A stretch of DNA of 64,000 nt from Ruminococcus sp. 210702-SL.1.03 (GTDB taxonomy: Bacteria; Bacillota; Clostridia; Oscillospirales; Ruminococcaceae), in assembly GCF_020559915.1 (NCBI RefSeq), contig NZ_JAJCLZ010000007.1, positions 1 to 64,000 on the forward strand, given 5' to 3'. This document shows positions 24,372-31,645 of this stretch, piece by piece. The position numbers were made by a program, and so were the translations under genes. Position 1 is the stretch's first letter. Each line of letters opens with the position of its first letter. Below the pieces are notes generated by a model. That model worked only from the letters and a program-made list of their open reading frames with translations. It was not told the DNA's origin and searched no databases.

Positions 24372-24410
24372 AAGAGCTGACTGATCGTTCTGAAATCAGT
24401 CAGCTCTTTT
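24372..24410 (+). terminator. Displaced native guaA terminator
   Basis: Perfect 14-base stem AAGAGCTGACTGAT (24372-24385)/ATCAGTCAGCTCTT (24395-24408) followed by TTATAT. Lies 34 bases after the attR Glu-Trp-Glu-stop, where a guaA terminator would be in the uninterrupted chromosome. Confidence 0.85.
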
Positions 24411-24455
24411 ATATGCTCTTCTCCTCTCCTTGTACTTTCCTACATACCCCAATCG

Positions 24456-24481
24456 TCAAAATTCTTTAACAGGTATTGAAA
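24456..24481 (-). repeat. 26-bp dispersed repeat, copy 1
   Basis: Exact reverse complement of 61114-61139. This copy includes the -35 hexamer of the apgM promoter. The plus strand reads TCAAAATTCTTTAACAGG and continues to TTGAAA. Confidence 0.75.
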
Positions 24482-24504
24482 TCTTGTCGAAATTGTGTTA
24501 TAAT
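24476..24504 (+). promoter_or_regulatory. Promoter of apgM
   Basis: TTGAAA (24476-24481), 17 bases, TGT-TATAAT (24499-24504), an extended -10. Confidence 0.7.
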
Positions 24505-24546
24505 GTTTATGAAGTTTTTTATAATGCTTTTGAAAGGAAGATACTT

Positions 24547-25758
24547 ATGACAAAATATGTTGTAATGCTCTGCGACGGTATGGCTGATTACCCCGTTGAA
24601 GAGCTGGGCGGAAAAAGCCCTATGGAGGCCGCTTATAAGCCTACTATGGATAAGCTGGCTAAAAAAGCTACCGTTGGTCTGGTAAAGAGCGTTGCTGATG
24701 GGCTGAAACCCGGCTCGGACGTCGCTAACCTCTCGATACTCGGCTACGACCCCGCTATCTACTACTCAGGCCGCTCTCCGCTGGAGGCAGGGTCTATCGG
24801 CATTGATATGAAGCCGACCGATGTTTCTTTCCGCTGCAATCTCGTTACCCTCTCCGATGAGGAAAATTACGAGGACAAGACCATTCTGGATTACTGCGCC
24901 GACGATATTTCCACCGAGGAAGCGCGCATACTGATAGAGTTTTTGGCTCAGCATTTCAATTCCGAAGAGTTCCAGCTTTACGCCGGCGTAAGCTACCGCC
25001 ATTGCCTTATTTGGAATCAGGGCACGCTCGACGTCGGCACACTTACCCCGCCGCACGACATCACTGGCAAGCCGATAAAGGAATATATCCCCAGCCACCC
25101 CAACGCCGCCAAGCTTTACGATATGATGGTAAAAAGCTACGATCTGCTGAAAGACCACCCTGTAAACAAGGCGCGCGAGGCTAAAGGCAAGCGTCCTGCA
25201 AACTCTATGTGGTTCTGGGGCGAGGGTGTGCGCAAGTCGCTCATGCCGTTCACCGAAAAGTATGGACTGAAAGGCTCGATAATCTCGGCGGTAGACCTGC
25301 TGAAGGGCATCGGCAAATTCAGCGGAATGAACGTTGTTGAGGTAGAGGGCGCTACGGGCTACATCGACACGAATTTCGAGGGCAAGGCGCAGGCGTGCAT
25401 CGACGAGCTTGCCAACGGTCAGGATTTTGTATATATCCACGTTGAAGCTCCCGACGAGTGCGGTCACCGCCACGAGATCGAGAACAAGAAGCGCGCGATA
25501 GAGCTTATCGACGAGAAGATACTCACCCCCGTAGTTGCGGCGCTGGAGCAGTACGATGATTACAAGGTTCTTGTATGCCCCGACCACCCGACCCCGCTTT
25601 CGCTGAGAACGCACACCAACGACCCCATACCCTTCCTGATCTACCACAAGCAGGGCGAAGTAGAGGGCGTAGACGGCTGGAGCGAAAAGACCGCGGCAGA
25701 AACGGGACTTTTCATCAGCGAAGGACACACGCTTATGGAGAAGTTTTTGGGGGAGTGA
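24547..25758 (+). CDS. apgM: Cofactor-independent phosphoglycerate mutase (archaeal type)
   Basis: 403 residues from ATG 24547; GAAAGGAAG lies upstream, and the longer frame reads through the promoter. It interconverts 3- and 2-phosphoglycerate in glycolysis. Alkaline-phosphatase-fold motifs are visible: DGMADYP near 9-15, SDVANLSILGYDP (the Ser nucleophile region), APDECGHRHE and PDHPTPLSLRTHTNDPIP near the C-terminus (metal ligands). Length is normal for the family. It is the first chromosomal gene after the element. Confidence 0.92.
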   Translation: MTKYVVMLCDGMADYPVEELGGKSPMEAAYKPTMDKLAKKATVGLVKSVADGLKPGSDVANLSILGYDPAIYYSGRSPLEAGSIGIDMKPTDVSFRCNLVTLSDEENYEDKTILDYCADDISTEEARILIEFLAQHFNSEEFQLYAGVSYRHCLIWNQGTLDVGTLTPPHDITGKPIKEYIPSHPNAAKLYDMMVKSYDLLKDHPVNKAREAKGKRPANSMWFWGEGVRKSLMPFTEKYGLKGSIISAVDLLKGIGKFSGMNVVEVEGATGYIDTNFEGKAQACIDELANGQDFVYIHVEAPDECGHRHEIENKKRAIELIDEKILTPVVAALEQYDDYKVLVCPDHPTPLSLRTHTNDPIPFLIYHKQGEVEGVDGWSEKTAAETGLFISEGHTLMEKFLGE

Positions 25759-25795
25759 GTCTTTAAAACTCCTGCAAAATCTGAATTAGTTTATG

Positions 25796-25829
25796 ACGAC
25801 GGTATAGTGACGCATCACCATGCCGTCGT
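25796..25829 (+). terminator. Hairpin after apgM, probable terminator
   Basis: Ten-base stem ACGACGGTAT (25796-25805)/ATGCCGTCGT (25820-25829) with an inner GTGA/TCAC stem, followed by TATTGATTTG. The weak T-run makes termination less sure. Confidence 0.5.
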
Positions 25830-25864
25830 TATTGATTTGCAAATATCACAAAGGCGGTGATAAC

Positions 25865-26068
25865 ATGACCTACATAATAAAAGAAATAACTGAAGAGGAC
25901 TACGGCTGCGAGGGCGTTCCTGAGGGCGGCGAACTCATGTGCAGCGTGCTTGTGGACGGCGCAGACGGAAAAAAATGGCTGCGTATTGCCGATAGACTGC
26001 TGCGCGAGAATTCGCTCGATGTCGGCAGCGAGGTGGACGAGGCAGCTTTACGCGAATTGATGTCATGA
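25865..26068 (+). CDS. Small acidic protein of unknown function
   Basis: 67 residues from ATG 25865, with AAAGGCGGTG upstream. The sequence MTYIIKEITEEDYGCEGVPE, followed by MCSVLVDGADGKKWLRIAD, suggests a compact beta-rich protein. No membrane segment. Not recognised. It lies between apgM and sigK and is co-directional with both. Confidence 0.6.
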   Translation: MTYIIKEITEEDYGCEGVPEGGELMCSVLVDGADGKKWLRIADRLLRENSLDVGSEVDEAALRELMS

Positions 26069-26070
26069 TG

Positions 26071-26099
26071 GCATAAATTCCTGCACTGCGGCATATGCT
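26071..26099 (+). promoter_or_regulatory. Sigma-E-like promoter in front of sigK
   Basis: GCATAAA (26071-26077), 14 bases, CATATGCT (26092-26099) resembles the mother-cell sigma-E pattern, which drives sigK in Bacillus. A vegetative TATAAT also occurs at 26105-26110 with a poor -35, so the call is tentative. Confidence 0.4.
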
Positions 26100-26133
26100 T
26101 CCTTTATAATGGTATTAAGAGAGGTGTATCGTC

Positions 26134-26829
26134 ATGATCAAGCTGCTGATACAGCTTTTTTCGCAGAGATTTTTGCTCTTCGCACTGCATTTCGAGGGCG
26201 GCGGCAAGTTTCCGAAACCGCTTTCGGCTAAGGAGGAGCGCGAATGTTTTGAAAAAATGTCGCAGGGTGACCCCGCCGCGCGCGAAAAACTCATCAGCCA
26301 TAACCTGCGGCTGGTCGCGCATATCGTCAAAAAATACGGCTGCCCGCCCGGCGAGAGCGACGACCTTATCTCCATCGGTACTATCGGACTGATAAAGGCG
26401 GTCGGCACTTTCGACCATACTAAAGGCTGTCGGTTCGCGACGTATGGTTCTCGATGTGTGGAAAACGAAATTCTGATGCACTTCCGCTCGGCAAAAAAAC
26501 TCTCCGCTGAGGTGCATTTCGACGAGCCTGTCGATACCGATAAAAACGGCAACTGCCTTACGCTGATGGATATTATCGCGGACGACGAGATGCCGGTGGA
26601 GGATAAATGCGGGCTGAGGAGCGACCTTGCGCGGCTTGAAAACTGCCTGCGCACCGAACTTGAACAGCGCGAACGCGAGATAGTTGTGATGCGCTACGGA
26701 CTGGGCAAAAGTCCGCCGCTCACTCAGCGCGAAACGGCGAAACTGCTCGGTATCTCGCGCTCTTACGTTTCGCGGATAGAGAAAAAAGCTCTGCAAAAGC
26801 TTCGCGCCGCTATGGAAACGCCATGCTGA
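26134..26829 (+). CDS. sigK: Sporulation sigma factor K
   Basis: 231 residues. Hydrophobic N-terminal pro-sequence (MIKLLIQLFSQRFLLFALHF) of the type removed in pro-sigma-K activation, region 2 with REKLISHNLRLVAHIVKKY and DDLISIGTIGLIKAV, the ENEILMHFRSAKK stretch typical of sigma-K, and region 4 with LTQRETAKLLGISRSYVSRI. The gene is uninterrupted: no skin-like element. This implies a sporulation-capable lineage, or at least one that kept the late mother-cell regulator. RBS GAGAGGTG. Confidence 0.92.
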   Translation: MIKLLIQLFSQRFLLFALHFEGGGKFPKPLSAKEERECFEKMSQGDPAAREKLISHNLRLVAHIVKKYGCPPGESDDLISIGTIGLIKAVGTFDHTKGCRFATYGSRCVENEILMHFRSAKKLSAEVHFDEPVDTDKNGNCLTLMDIIADDEMPVEDKCGLRSDLARLENCLRTELEQREREIVVMRYGLGKSPPLTQRETAKLLGISRSYVSRIEKKALQKLRAAMETPC

Positions 26830-26867
26830 AAAGCGCGTGAACGCTGAGTGAAATTGGGGCGGGGGTA

Positions 26868-26896
26868 TTGCAATGCGCAGCAAAATGTGTTATAAT
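26868..26896 (+). promoter_or_regulatory. Promoter of purB
   Basis: TTGCAA (26868-26873), 17 bases, TGT-TATAAT (26891-26896), about 90 bases before the start codon. Confidence 0.7.
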
Positions 26897-26987
26897 GTAA
26901 TCTGACGGCGCGGGAAATGCGCTGTATCTATAAAAATTGACAAGAGAATATCAAAATAACAGAATATGTAAAGGATGGTTTTTCATT

Positions 26988-28424
26988 ATGACAAATTCTT
27001 ACGAAAGCCCTTTCTGCACCCGCTACGCCAGCAAGGAAATGCAGTATATTTTCTCGGCGGATAAGAAATTCACTACCTGGAGAAAGCTTTGGGTGGCGCT
27101 TGCAAGAGCTGAGATGCAGCTTGGCCTGCCAGTAACTCAGGAGCAGGTAGATGAGCTTGAGGCTAATGTTGATAATATCGACTACGAGGTAGCCGCCGCG
27201 CGCGAAAAGGTAGTTCGCCACGACGTTATGGCGCACGTTTACACCTACGGCAAGGTTTGCCCTAAGGCGGCGGGAATAATCCACCTCGGCGCTACTTCCT
27301 GCTACGTTGGCGACAATACCGACGTTATCATCATGCGCGACGCTATGCAGGTGGTAAAGAGAAAGCTGGTAAAGGTGATCTCGCAGCTCGCTGAATTTGC
27401 CGATAAGTACAAGGCTATGCCCTGCCTCGCTTACACCCACCTCCAGCCCGCACAGCTTACCACAGTAGGCAAGCGCGCTACACTTTGGTGCAACGAACTG
27501 CTCACCGACCTTGAGAACCTCGATTTCCAGATCTCGAAGCTGAAACTGCTCGGCTCTAAGGGCACTACCGGCACGCAGGCTTCCTTCATGGAGCTTTTTG
27601 AGGGCGATACCGATAAGGTGAAGAAGCTGGAAAAGCTGATAGCTGATGAGATGGGCTTTGACGCAGTAGTACCCGTTTCGGGTCAGACCTACTCGCGCAA
27701 GGTGGATTACAACGTTTGCTCGGTACTCGCGGGCATAGCTCAGTCGGCTATGAAATTTGCCAACGATATAAGAATACTCCAGTCCTTCAAGGAGATTGAA
27801 GAGCCTTTTGAAAAGAACCAGATCGGTTCTTCCGCTATGGCTTACAAGCGCAATCCTATGCGCGACGAGCGTATCTGCGCGCTGGCGAGATACGTTATGT
27901 GCGATGTGCTCAACCCCGCATTCACCGCAGGTACTCAGTGGTTCGAGCGCACCCTCGATGACTCTGCAAACAAGCGTATCTCCGTAGCTGAGGCGTTCCT
28001 CGGCGTTGACTCTATACTGAATATCATGCTCAACGTCACCGACCCCGAAAACGGTCTGGTAGTATACGATAAGATAATCCGCCGCAGAGTAATGGCAGAG
28101 CTGCCCTTTATGGCTACCGAAAATATCATGATGGACGCTGTAAAGAAGGGCGGAAACCGTCAGGAGCTTCACGAGAAGATACGCGAATACTCTATGGTAG
28201 CGGGCGCGAACGTAAAGCGCGAGGGTCTTGACAACAACCTCTGCGACCTTATTCTCGCCGACCCGATGTTCATGATAACCAAGAAAGAAATGGACGCTAT
28301 AATGAAGCCCGAAAACTTCATCGGCAGATGCCCTCAGCAGGTAGAAGAGTTCATAGCTGAGTGCGTAAAGCCGGTGCTCGACGAAAACGGCGTTTCCGAT
28401 GATACCGCAGAGATCAACGTGTAA
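26988..28424 (+). CDS. purB: Adenylosuccinate lyase
   Basis: 478 residues from ATG 26988 (RBS AAAGGATGG). It splits adenylosuccinate to AMP and fumarate, and SAICAR to AICAR, in purine synthesis (EC 4.3.2.2). Fumarase/aspartase superfamily signatures: IIHLGATSCYVGDNTD near 101-116 (includes a catalytic His region), TTGTQASFMELF, and the signature loop GSSAMAYKRNPMRDE near 281-295. Together with guaA it gives both purine end-branches in the window. Followed by a leader hairpin of the next gene. Confidence 0.95.
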   Translation: MTNSYESPFCTRYASKEMQYIFSADKKFTTWRKLWVALARAEMQLGLPVTQEQVDELEANVDNIDYEVAAAREKVVRHDVMAHVYTYGKVCPKAAGIIHLGATSCYVGDNTDVIIMRDAMQVVKRKLVKVISQLAEFADKYKAMPCLAYTHLQPAQLTTVGKRATLWCNELLTDLENLDFQISKLKLLGSKGTTGTQASFMELFEGDTDKVKKLEKLIADEMGFDAVVPVSGQTYSRKVDYNVCSVLAGIAQSAMKFANDIRILQSFKEIEEPFEKNQIGSSAMAYKRNPMRDERICALARYVMCDVLNPAFTAGTQWFERTLDDSANKRISVAEAFLGVDSILNIMLNVTDPENGLVVYDKIIRRRVMAELPFMATENIMMDAVKKGGNRQELHEKIREYSMVAGANVKREGLDNNLCDLILADPMFMITKKEMDAIMKPENFIGRCPQQVEEFIAECVKPVLDENGVSDDTAEINV

Positions 28425-28456
28425 GTTAACGCTTGACAATTCAATAACAATCACCT

Positions 28457-28491
28457 CGTGCCGTGCAGGAAGCTTGAACCTGCGCGGCACG
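28457..28491 (+). other. Strong hairpin between purB and the cation transporter gene
   Basis: A 13-base stem (28457-28469/28479-28491, one G-U pair) with loop AAGCTTGAA. It is followed by GGTTTAAGG, which includes the RBS of the next gene, so it lacks a T-run. It could slow transcription, protect the 3-prime end of purB mRNA, or modulate translation of the transporter. Confidence 0.6.
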
Positions 28492-28508
28492 GGTTTAAGG
28501 TGAACATA

Positions 28509-29681
28509 ATGACAGATTTTTTAGTAAAGCGCTTTGTGAAAAACAGCGGCGACGTTACCGACGCTAAAGTCCGCGAGCGCTACGGCACGCTTTCGGGCGG
28601 GGTGGGCATCGCCTGCAATATCGCTCTTTTTGTGCTGAAATACATTATCGGCACGTTTTCACATTCAATATCGGTCATCTCAGACGCTTTCAACAATCTT
28701 TCCGACTGCGCCAGCTGCGTTATGACGCTTTTCGGCTACAAAATGGCGGCGAAGCCTGCCGATAAAGACCACCCGTTCGGTCACGGCAGAATGGAGTACC
28801 TGACCTCGCTGACGATAGCCGTTGTGATACTCGCGGTGGGACTGGAGCTTATGAAAAGCTCGGTGATGAAGATCATCCACCCCGCCGATACGGTGTTTAG
28901 CCTGCCGATACTCATTTCATTGGCGATCTCGATAGGCGTGAAACTTTGGATGAGCGTTTTTAATACAAAACTGGGCAGGCGGATAAACAGCTCGGTGATG
29001 CTGGCGACGGCTAAGGACAGCCGCAGCGACGTGCTCGCGACCTCGGCAGCGGCGGCGGGCTTGATACTTTCCGCAGTAACGCCGCTGCCGATGGACGGTA
29101 TAATGGGCGCGGCGGTGTCGCTCTTCGTGCTCGCTTCGGGCTTCGAGATAGTTCGCGGCACGGTAGACCTGCTTATCGGCAAGCCCGCCGACCCCGAGCT
29201 TTGCGAGAAAATACGCGCGCTGGTGCTTGAGGACGAGCGGATAATCGGCCTGCACGATATGGTGATACATGATTACGGCCCCGGCAACAAGCTCGGCTCG
29301 CTGCACGCCGAGGTGCGCAGCGACGAAGATTTTTCGCAGATACACGACCTTGTAGACTGTATCGAGCGGCGGATCTTTAGCGAGCTGAACGTGCGCATGA
29401 CGATACACATGGACCCGATAGACGTTGACAACGAGCAGGTAAACGCCTGTAAAGATATGGTGCGCGGGGTGATAAAGCAGCTTGACGAGCGTCTGCATAT
29501 CCACGATTTCAGGCTCGTGAGCGGCGAAACGCATACTAACGTCATCTTTGATCTGGTAGTACCTTTCGATTGCCGCTATACCGACGAGCAACTGAAGTTC
29601 TACATAGATACAGAGTTGGAAAAAGAAGATAAGAATTACTACACGGTGATAACATTCGACAGGGATTTTCAGCAAACCTAA
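28509..29681 (+). CDS. Cation diffusion facilitator family transporter
   Basis: 390 residues from ATG 28509 (RBS AAGGTGAAC). Six membrane helices with the metal-site pattern SDAFNNLSD on helix 2 and AKDSRSDVLATS on helix 5, plus the HPFGHGRMEYL loop. It then has a cytoplasmic dimerization domain (HDMVIHDYGPG, HAEVRSDEDFSQIHDLVD). CDF proteins export Zn2+, Mn2+ or Fe2+ in exchange for protons; an Asn/Asp-type helix-2 site makes Mn or Fe plausible, but this is inference. Longer than typical because of an extended C-terminal domain. Confidence 0.88.
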   Translation: MTDFLVKRFVKNSGDVTDAKVRERYGTLSGGVGIACNIALFVLKYIIGTFSHSISVISDAFNNLSDCASCVMTLFGYKMAAKPADKDHPFGHGRMEYLTSLTIAVVILAVGLELMKSSVMKIIHPADTVFSLPILISLAISIGVKLWMSVFNTKLGRRINSSVMLATAKDSRSDVLATSAAAAGLILSAVTPLPMDGIMGAAVSLFVLASGFEIVRGTVDLLIGKPADPELCEKIRALVLEDERIIGLHDMVIHDYGPGNKLGSLHAEVRSDEDFSQIHDLVDCIERRIFSELNVRMTIHMDPIDVDNEQVNACKDMVRGVIKQLDERLHIHDFRLVSGETHTNVIFDLVVPFDCRYTDEQLKFYIDTELEKEDKNYYTVITFDRDFQQT

Positions 29682-29713
29682 AGGAGAAAACTGCTAAGAC
29701 GAAAGGAGAAAAA

Positions 29714-30499
29714 ATGAGAAAGGATACTATTAAAAAGATAGCCGCATTGTGCGCGGCGCTTGCGATGATGACGGCGGCGGGCTGCGGATATATCGAAGAT
29801 CTGCCCGCGGATGAAGGTTCGGGCGCGGGATCTTCGCTGGCTGAAATAGTAGACAACGCCGAGGAAAGCGCGGCGGACGATACCGAAGAAAGCGCCGCTG
29901 AGGAGAATATGGAAAGCGTTGAAGATACCGAAAGCGCGGCAGATGAGAGCACGGAAAGCGCCGACGAAGCGGAAGATTCTCAGGCGGAGGAAGATGCGCA
30001 GGCGGGCAATGTTTATACCAATGAGGAGTTTGGCTTCAGCCTGCCGCTGCCCGATGGCGCGGAGTATAACGAGTACGAAGCCGAGCTTCAGCCCTCTTTC
30101 GATGACGACGCGGTGCAGTTCCGACCGCTGATGGAAACTATAATTTCGGACAACACGAACATGGCGGTACAGCTTTGGAACACGCAGAAAACGCTTGACG
30201 ACCTCGTTCAGGCGCGCCGCGACTACGTTGACAGCACAAATTCGCAGGCGGAAGAGCTGAAAGCCGAGGGCACGCCGTACGATACGGCGGAGCTGCTTGA
30301 GGTTTCAGACGCGGCGGTCGGCGGAGCGGAAGCGCGCATCGTAACCGAAAGGCTCGACGGCTCAAACGGCACGTTTTACACCCTGCGCGCTTACTATTCA
30401 CTTGGCGGCGGGAATTACATCTACATTCAGGGCAACTGCTGCGATGAAGCTGCGCTGGCTCAGCTAAAGACCTGCGCCGAAGGTTTTGTGATAAACTAA
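29714..30499 (+). CDS. Lipoprotein with acidic linker, function unknown
   Basis: 261 residues. Lipobox MTAAGC (Cys24). Residues 30-98 are a Glu/Ala/Ser/Asp linker made of near-repeats of EESAADDTEESA. From about residue 100 comes a compact C-terminal domain (YTNEEFGFSLPLPDGAEYN, then ARIVTERLDGSNGTFYTLRA) resembling the PsbP/DUF-type domains of many Clostridial lipoproteins. RBS GAAAGGAG. It is 32 bases after the transporter stop, so they may share a transcript. A terminator follows. Confidence 0.7.
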   Translation: MRKDTIKKIAALCAALAMMTAAGCGYIEDLPADEGSGAGSSLAEIVDNAEESAADDTEESAAEENMESVEDTESAADESTESADEAEDSQAEEDAQAGNVYTNEEFGFSLPLPDGAEYNEYEAELQPSFDDDAVQFRPLMETIISDNTNMAVQLWNTQKTLDDLVQARRDYVDSTNSQAEELKAEGTPYDTAELLEVSDAAVGGAEARIVTERLDGSNGTFYTLRAYYSLGGGNYIYIQGNCCDEAALAQLKTCAEGFVIN

Positions 30500-30510
30500 A
30501 TTGCATAAAA

Positions 30511-30550
30511 AAACCGCTGTTCGGTTTGGTACGGACAGCGGTTTTTGTTT
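30511..30550 (+). terminator. Terminator after the acidic lipoprotein gene
   Basis: Stem AAACCGCTGT (30511-30520)/ACAGCGGTTT (30535-30544) followed by TTGTTTTG. The A-run before the stem also lets it serve the convergent Dabb gene. Confidence 0.85.
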
Positions 30551-30564
30551 TGCGGTTGGGTGGT

Positions 30565-30864
30565 CTAGTCGGCAGCAACGTCGCCGCAAAGCCTGTCGGT
30601 AACGATGTCGGCGCAGCGCTCGCGGTGGGCGACGTGCAGTGGGTGATCTCTAAACGCGGCAAGCGCCTGCGCGTCGGTGAACTCCGAGTAGAAAACGAGG
30701 TCGTAGCCGCCCGCAGTGTTTGCCCCGATCTCGGCGTGGATAAGCCCCTCGATATGCCCGTTCATCGTCGCGACCGAGCGCTGTAAAAACTCGAGCGACT
30801 GCTTCTCGCTGTGCTCGGTTTTGACCTTTTCTGTAAAATTCCAGAATAAAATATGCCTTATCAT
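30565..30864 (-). CDS. Dabb-family (stress-responsive A/B barrel) protein
   Basis: 99 residues from ATG 30864 (TAGGAGAA upstream). The dimeric ferredoxin-like barrel pattern is clear: MIRHILFWNF at the start, GGYDLVFYSEFTDAQALAAF and HPLHVAHRE near the end, with the conserved His residues. The activity is unknown in most bacteria. Stand-alone gene, convergent with the lipoprotein gene. Confidence 0.82.
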   Translation of the reverse strand: MIRHILFWNFTEKVKTEHSEKQSLEFLQRSVATMNGHIEGLIHAEIGANTAGGYDLVFYSEFTDAQALAAFRDHPLHVAHRERCADIVTDRLCGDVAAD

Positions 30865-31016
30865 AAAAAATTCTCCTAACATACGTTTTTATAAATTATA
30901 CCACAAAACGAGGCATGAGTCAAATCTGAACAAATCGCGTTGCGGAACTGTTGGCACAATTGTGTATTGTGTGGTGTGACCGGCTTAAAAAGATACACAA
31001 CGGCTAAAATTTGAAC

Positions 31017-31068
31017 ATAAAAAATCACCCCGCACCGCGCATTTTGCCGCACGATACGGGGTGATTTT
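31017..31068 (-). terminator. Terminator of the small membrane-protein gene
   Basis: Stem AAAATCACCCCG (31021-31032)/CGGGGTGATTTT (31057-31068), with TTTTTTATG following on the minus strand. The flanking 30900-31016 stretch shows nothing else recognisable. Confidence 0.8.
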
Positions 31069-31122
31069 GGGCTTTAGCCCGCTGTATTTAAAAAGGGATT
31101 ATGTGGAAGGCTTATTGAATGG

Positions 31123-31422
31123 TTAGAAGATGTCGCCGAAAATATCGTCGAAAACGTCCTCTTCGTCGCGCTTTTCGCAGCCGAAAAATCTGCTGTGGAT
31201 AAGCTCGTCCGCCGCGACTATGAGCGCTACCCCCGCGCCTGTGCAGGCAAGCGCTGCGCCCTCGCTGCCGCTGCCCATCTGCCGAAAAGCCGCCAGCCCG
31301 AAAACGATAGCCGCCGCGAACAGCGCTATCAGCACCGCCGCCGCTGCGCCGTTTACCCCGCCCGCGGTCTTTTTCGCAGGCTCGCTCGATGCGTCCGATT
31401 TGTACGAATTGTAAATTTTCAT
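31123..31422 (-). CDS. Small membrane protein of unknown function
   Basis: 99 residues with two hydrophobic segments (about 24-46 and 55-73), a Lys/Ser-rich N-terminus and an acidic tail (DEEDVFDDIFGDIF). RBS GGGAGGAAATG supports the start. No family recognised. Monocistronic, divergent from galT. Confidence 0.6.
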   Translation of the reverse strand: MKIYNSYKSDASSEPAKKTAGGVNGAAAAVLIALFAAAIVFGLAAFRQMGSGSEGAALACTGAGVALIVAADELIHSRFFGCEKRDEEDVFDDIFGDIF

Positions 31423-31556
31423 GACATTTCCTCCCTTATACGCCGCACTGTTTTGCGCGGCTCGCGTTGTTTTCTCTTTGCTATGTCTATATTATATCAT
31501 GTTTGATGTATCAAAATCGGGACAATTAAAAATGCGAGCGAAATTTGTCCGAATGG

Positions 31557-31585
31557 TTGAAAAACGTTAAAAAATATGGTATAAT
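31557..31585 (+). promoter_or_regulatory. Promoter of galT
   Basis: TTGAAA (31557-31562), 17 bases, TGG-TATAAT (31580-31585). Confidence 0.7.
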
Positions 31586-31645
31586 ATTAAAGTTAATACC
31601 GTGCACTACAATGCAAATACGGCTATCCGTTACAGGAGGGATACC

